A DNA stretch of 17,496 bases from an uncultured Acidimicrobiaceae bacterium (GTDB lineage Bacteria; Actinomycetota; Acidimicrobiia; Spongiisociales; UBA5794). The notes under the pieces are model-generated. The model saw only the letters and a list, made by a program, of their open reading frames with translations, did not search any database and was not told the DNA's origin. The stretch spans positions 1 through 17,496 of the forward strand of contig CAMYJM010000006.1 in assembly GCA_947258635.1 (NCBI GenBank). Reading direction: 5' to 3'. Below are positions 15,356 to 17,496 of this stretch, piece after piece (position 1 is the stretch's first letter; each line of letters begins with the position of its first letter). The translations under genes were made by a program, and so were the position numbers.

Positions 15356-15540
15356 CACCCCAACCTCAGGGCCCCCGTGGGTGGAGCCCCGGGGGGGCGC
15401 CGCGGATTGAGGTGCGCCGCCGGTGGGGGAGTACACGAACAGCAGCCGAGGGCGCCCACCGGGCACTCCCGCCGTCCCCCTCTCCAGCGCCCGAGCCTGC
15501 TTCGCACCAAATCTCGCGATCAACCGCCACAAGCCGGAAG
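15356..15540. other. GC-rich intergenic block with nested inverted repeats, no gene seen
   Basis: No supported protein gene is present. ACCTCA (15363-15368) pairs with TGAGGT (15408-15413), enclosing GCCCCCG (15371-15377) and a CGGGGGGGC run (15390-15398). Directly after, CCGGTGGG (15420-15427) pairs with CCCACCGG (15455-15462), extended by GTGC (15412-15415) with GCAC (15463-15466). These could be chance foldings of GC-rich DNA, a transcription barrier between the divergent units, or a small structured RNA. Confidence 0.35.
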
Positions 15541-15568
15541 ACCTTATCAGTAATACCCATTAATGCTA

Positions 15569-15597
15569 TTGACTCCTTACAGTGGATGCGATACGAT
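15569..15597 (+). promoter_or_regulatory. Near-consensus housekeeping promoter in an AT-rich island
   Basis: TTGACT (15569-15574), a 17-base spacer and TACGAT (15592-15597) form the best sigma-70-type promoter in the window. The flanking 100 bases (15541-15640) are about 44% G+C by my count, far below the surroundings, and an AT-rich stretch with the palindrome CATTAATG (15558-15565) lies just upstream, like an UP element or operator. Transcription would start near 15604 and read into the micro-ORF at 15654. Confidence 0.55.
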
Positions 15598-15653
15598 GTA
15601 AGAACCAAAAGCGCTATAGATCGCTACACCGCACCTCAGCAAGGATCGCCCTC

Positions 15654-15752
15654 ATGAATCCCGAAGCTTTCCTCCCCCTAGCCCACGTGATGCTCGAAGA
15701 CCGCTATGCCGCCGCCGAGCGGCACCGCCTGTTCCGCCGTTTTCGACGGTAG
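15654..15752 (+). CDS. Candidate 32-residue micro-protein
   Basis: ATG 15654 follows AAGGA (15641-15645) by eight bases and lies about 50 bases after the predicted transcription start of the strongest promoter in the window. The 32 residues run from MNPEAFLPLAHVMLEDRY to a basic tail ending RHRLFRRFRR, and TAG 15750-15752 ends the frame. The N-terminal half is acidic and hydrophobic and the C-terminal ten residues hold six arginines, so an amphipathic helix with a basic end is likely. I do not recognise a family, though short Arg-rich ORFs of this style are frequent in actinobacteria. It may be a leader peptide, a membrane-active or nucleic-acid-binding peptide, or a non-coding RNA instead. 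It lies divergent from the helicase-nuclease gene. Confidence 0.4.
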   Translation: MNPEAFLPLAHVMLEDRYAAAERHRLFRRFRR

Positions 15753-15768
15753 GACGGTAGGTTCAACT

Positions 15769-15799
15769 CGGCCTGATGGCCGGCAGGGAACGCACCTGC
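15769..15799 (+). other. Two adjacent small hairpins after the micro-ORF
   Basis: CGGCC-TGAT-GGCCG (15769-15782) is followed directly by GCAGG with CCTGC (15783-15787, 15795-15799) around a seven-base loop. They lie 17 bases after the micro-ORF stop and could end or stabilise its transcript; no T run follows, so they are not a standard intrinsic terminator. The rest of 15800-15968 shows no supported gene. Confidence 0.3.
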
Positions 15800-15900
15800 T
15801 GAAATGACCACCAGCCGGCCGGGTTCGGCAATCGGACCTCGTTCTCAAGTGGGGCGGCCAACCCGCCGATTCCGCATTCGTAGAGTGCCTTTGAGCAGGG

Positions 15901-15916
15901 GCGGCCACCTGGCCGC
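15901..15916. promoter_or_regulatory. Inverted repeat upstream of the glycosyltransferase gene, possible operator
   Basis: GCGGCCA and TGGCCGC form perfect seven-base arms separated by CC. A TAnnnT -10-like box, TACACT, lies at 15932-15937, so the repeat would cover the -35 region of a promoter whose transcript starts near 15944. A second candidate -10, TAGAGT, is at 15881-15886. Confidence 0.3.
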
Positions 15917-15968
15917 TGCAAGGGTGGCCTCTACACTGCCGCTGCCTGAACCCGGAACAGCTGAGGAA

Positions 15969-16754
15969 ATGCCGAACGGCGAACCCACCCGAAACGAAGC
16001 CACAGTCACTCTCGTCGTGCCCTGCTACAACGAAGCGCGCCGCCTCGACCTGGAGGCCTTCGCCGGCTATGCGTCCGCCAACCCGGATGTGGCGTTCCTC
16101 TTCGTCGACGATGGCTCGACCGACGGCACCAGTTCCGTCATCGCCAAGCTGCTCGACAGGAATCCGGCCCAGTTCCAGTTGAAACGGCTGCCCGCCAACG
16201 GCGGCAAGGCGGCGGCGGTGCGTGCCGGAATCCTCGACGCACTCGAGCAACCCACGGGCATCGTCGGCTATTGGGACGCCGATCTAGCGGCGCCCTTGGA
16301 GGAACTCGACGGGATGCGCCAGATCCTGGCCGAGCGCCCCGGCGTGCACATCGTCACCGGGGCGCGAGTCAATCTCCTCGGCCGGTCGGTGCGGCGCAAT
16401 CTCATCCGCCATTGGATCGGGCGGGTGTTCGCCACCGTCGCCACAGCTGTGTTGCGGCTCCCGATGTACGACACACAGTGCGGCGCCAAGATCCTGCGCG
16501 TCCAATCCTGGACGGCCGACATCTTCGCCCAGCCATTTCAGACGTCCTGGGTGTTCGATGTCGAGATGCTGGCCCGAGTTGTCAGCGAGCCGATAGTGTC
16601 GATTGCAGGCGATCCTCGCTCGATAATCTGCGAGTACCCGTTGTCAACTTGGTTCGACACCCAGGGCTCGAAACTGCGGGTGCGCAACGCATTTGGGGCG
16701 GTGTTCGACCTGGGCAGGATCTACTGGCGCTATCTCCGTCCGCGCCGGACCTGA
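15969..16754 (+). CDS. GT2 glycosyltransferase, Alg5/DPM1-like (polyprenyl-phosphate sugar synthase type)
   Basis: This 261-residue inverting GT2 enzyme probably transfers a sugar from a nucleotide donor to a polyprenyl phosphate at the inner face of the membrane. VVPCYNEARRL (16-26) opens the GT-A fold, DDGSTDGT (47-54) and YWDAD (101-105) bind the nucleotide and metal, NGGKAAAVRAG (77-87) is the usual donor loop, and DTQCGAKIL (168-176) matches the D-x-QCG-x-K signature of dolichyl-phosphate glucosyltransferase-type proteins. There is no C-terminal membrane domain, so it acts as a soluble or peripheral protein. ATG 15969 is chosen because the family block starts soon after; its GAGG is only two bases away, so initiation may be weak, and the frame is open upstream to 15804 without a better start. 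The FkbM methyltransferase gene follows after 14 bases, implying an operon for a surface glycan or glycolipid. Confidence 0.82.
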   Translation: MPNGEPTRNEATVTLVVPCYNEARRLDLEAFAGYASANPDVAFLFVDDGSTDGTSSVIAKLLDRNPAQFQLKRLPANGGKAAAVRAGILDALEQPTGIVGYWDADLAAPLEELDGMRQILAERPGVHIVTGARVNLLGRSVRRNLIRHWIGRVFATVATAVLRLPMYDTQCGAKILRVQSWTADIFAQPFQTSWVFDVEMLARVVSEPIVSIAGDPRSIICEYPLSTWFDTQGSKLRVRNAFGAVFDLGRIYWRYLRPRRT

Positions 16755-16768
16755 TCGGGAGGCACCGG

Positions 16769-17496
16769 ATGCAGACACTGGCGAGACTCGTGCAGCGCAT
16801 CGCCCGCGCCCTCCAAACCGGCGGCACCTCGGTCTCTTCCTTTGGACGGCTCTGGCGGACCGTGATCCTGGTTCCCATATTCGGAGGCTGGTGGCTCCTG
16901 ACCGTCGGCTACACGAGATTGCGAGCACCGTTCGAAGTCGATTCGATCACACGGGGGGGCCGTCGATTCCAGTGCCGGCTTCCCGACCTGATCGACATGT
17001 ACGTCTACCTCTTCGGTGTATGGGAACCTGACCTGGCGGCGTTCATTGGACGCAGCCTGGCGCCGGGCCGCACCTTCATCGATGTCGGCGCTCACATCGG
17101 GTACTTCTCGATGGTGGGAGCCGCAGCCGTTGCTCCGGACGGCGGCGTGGTCGGGTTCGAGCCCAACCGCGATACGTACCGCCGACTGTTGGCCAACGTG
17201 GCAATCAATGGCGAGCCCGCCGTGCGCTGTGTGCCGGTGGCCATCGCGGAGCAAGATGGTGAGCTGATGCTCTACCGGGGCCCTGCAGGCAACTCCGGCC
17301 TGGCGACGTCGCTCGAGTCACGAGGCTTCACGATCGGCGAGAACGTCCCGGCCCGCACACCACGCGACATGCTGACCGAGTCTGAGCTTGCCACGGCGCG
17401 TTTGATCAAGATCGATGTCGAAGGCGCCGAACCGGGAGTGATGAGAGGTTTCGCCGAGTTGGTGCCCGATCTCCCGGCTGATGTCGAGTTCGTCGT
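16769..17496 (+). CDS. FkbM family methyltransferase, 3' end cut by the window
   Basis: From ATG 16769 the frame is open to the window edge, giving 242 complete codons; the C terminus is missing. CGGGAGG (16756-16762) ends six bases before the start. The SAM-binding motif I is FIDVGAHIGYFS (103-114), the acidic end of strand 2 is FEPN (130-133), and LIKIDVEGAEPGVMRGF (212-228) is the typical FkbM-family block, so a Rossmann-type O-methyltransferase is well supported. Residues about 31-50 (TVILVPIFGGWWLL...) are hydrophobic and may anchor the protein to the membrane near lipid-linked glycans. It follows the Alg5-like glycosyltransferase by 14 bases on the same strand, so the likely substrate is a sugar of a surface polysaccharide or glycolipid; the exact acceptor is unknown. 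Confidence 0.85.
   Translation, partial: MQTLARLVQRIARALQTGGTSVSSFGRLWRTVILVPIFGGWWLLTVGYTRLRAPFEVDSITRGGRRFQCRLPDLIDMYVYLFGVWEPDLAAFIGRSLAPGRTFIDVGAHIGYFSMVGAAAVAPDGGVVGFEPNRDTYRRLLANVAINGEPAVRCVPVAIAEQDGELMLYRGPAGNSGLATSLESRGFTIGENVPARTPRDMLTESELATARLIKIDVEGAEPGVMRGFAELVPDLPADVEFV

Noticed and set aside
14198..15553. 451-codon plus-strand open frame across the helicase N terminus and the intergenic region
   Set aside because: Same antisense shadow effect; the part beyond the helicase gene runs through the inverted-repeat block and shows no protein-like composition.
15753..15900. Possible riboswitch in the region before the glycan operon
   Set aside because: Small hairpins are present, but I could match no known riboswitch core, and the predicted transcription start of the operon is downstream.
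15804..15968. N-terminal extension of the Alg5-like glycosyltransferase
   Set aside because: The Arg/Pro-rich segment shows no family similarity and crosses candidate promoter boxes and an inverted repeat.
1..17496. CRISPR arrays, tRNA/rRNA genes, insertion sequences, phage genes, attachment sites
   Set aside because: I looked on both strands and saw no regularly spaced repeats, tRNA-like cloverleaf ends, transposase motifs or integrase signatures.

Overview
The window is GC-rich (about two thirds G+C by eye), densely coding, and has strong G/C third-position bias, GTG starts, Shine-Dalgarno sequences of the GGAGG type and TAnnnT -10 boxes. The gene content also fits an uncultured Actinomycetota, perhaps an Acidimicrobiia-like lineage; this placement is inference. 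I see no tRNA, rRNA, CRISPR array, insertion sequence or phage gene.

Left part (1-4226): the end of a DUF429 gene, then a GrdB/PrdB-like reductase gene interrupted by one in-frame TGA. Family-like sequence continues in the same frame after the TGA, and a hairpin shaped like a bacterial SECIS follows it. I annotate one 304-residue selenoprotein with U175 in a U-P-V-C motif; this is the most notable observation in the window. A 59-residue two-helix membrane protein follows. Then comes a translationally coupled pair: an ECF sigma factor and a membrane-anchored GerMN/Gmad2-type lipoprotein-like extracytoplasmic protein, closed by a clear intrinsic terminator.

Middle part (4227-9714): a carbohydrate island. 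It holds a mannosylfructose-phosphate synthase-like GT4 enzyme, a matching HAD phosphatase, and between them on the opposite strand a six-hairpin glycoside hydrolase. Together they could make and then break down a non-reducing disaccharide (mannosylfructose or sucrose) used as compatible solute or reserve. A charged helical protein and a HAD-IA hydrolase follow as a divergent pair.

Right part (9770-17496): an MFS exporter-like protein divergent from an 88-residue Cys/His protein, then a 1313-residue DUF4011 - UPF1-like SF1 helicase - Vsr-like nuclease protein, an architecture I associate with single-gene antiviral defence. Upstream of it is an unusual intergenic block: GC-rich inverted repeats, then an AT-rich island with a near-consensus promoter and a 32-residue micro-ORF. 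The window ends with an Alg5/DPM1-like glycosyltransferase and a FkbM-family methyltransferase, the latter cut by the window edge.
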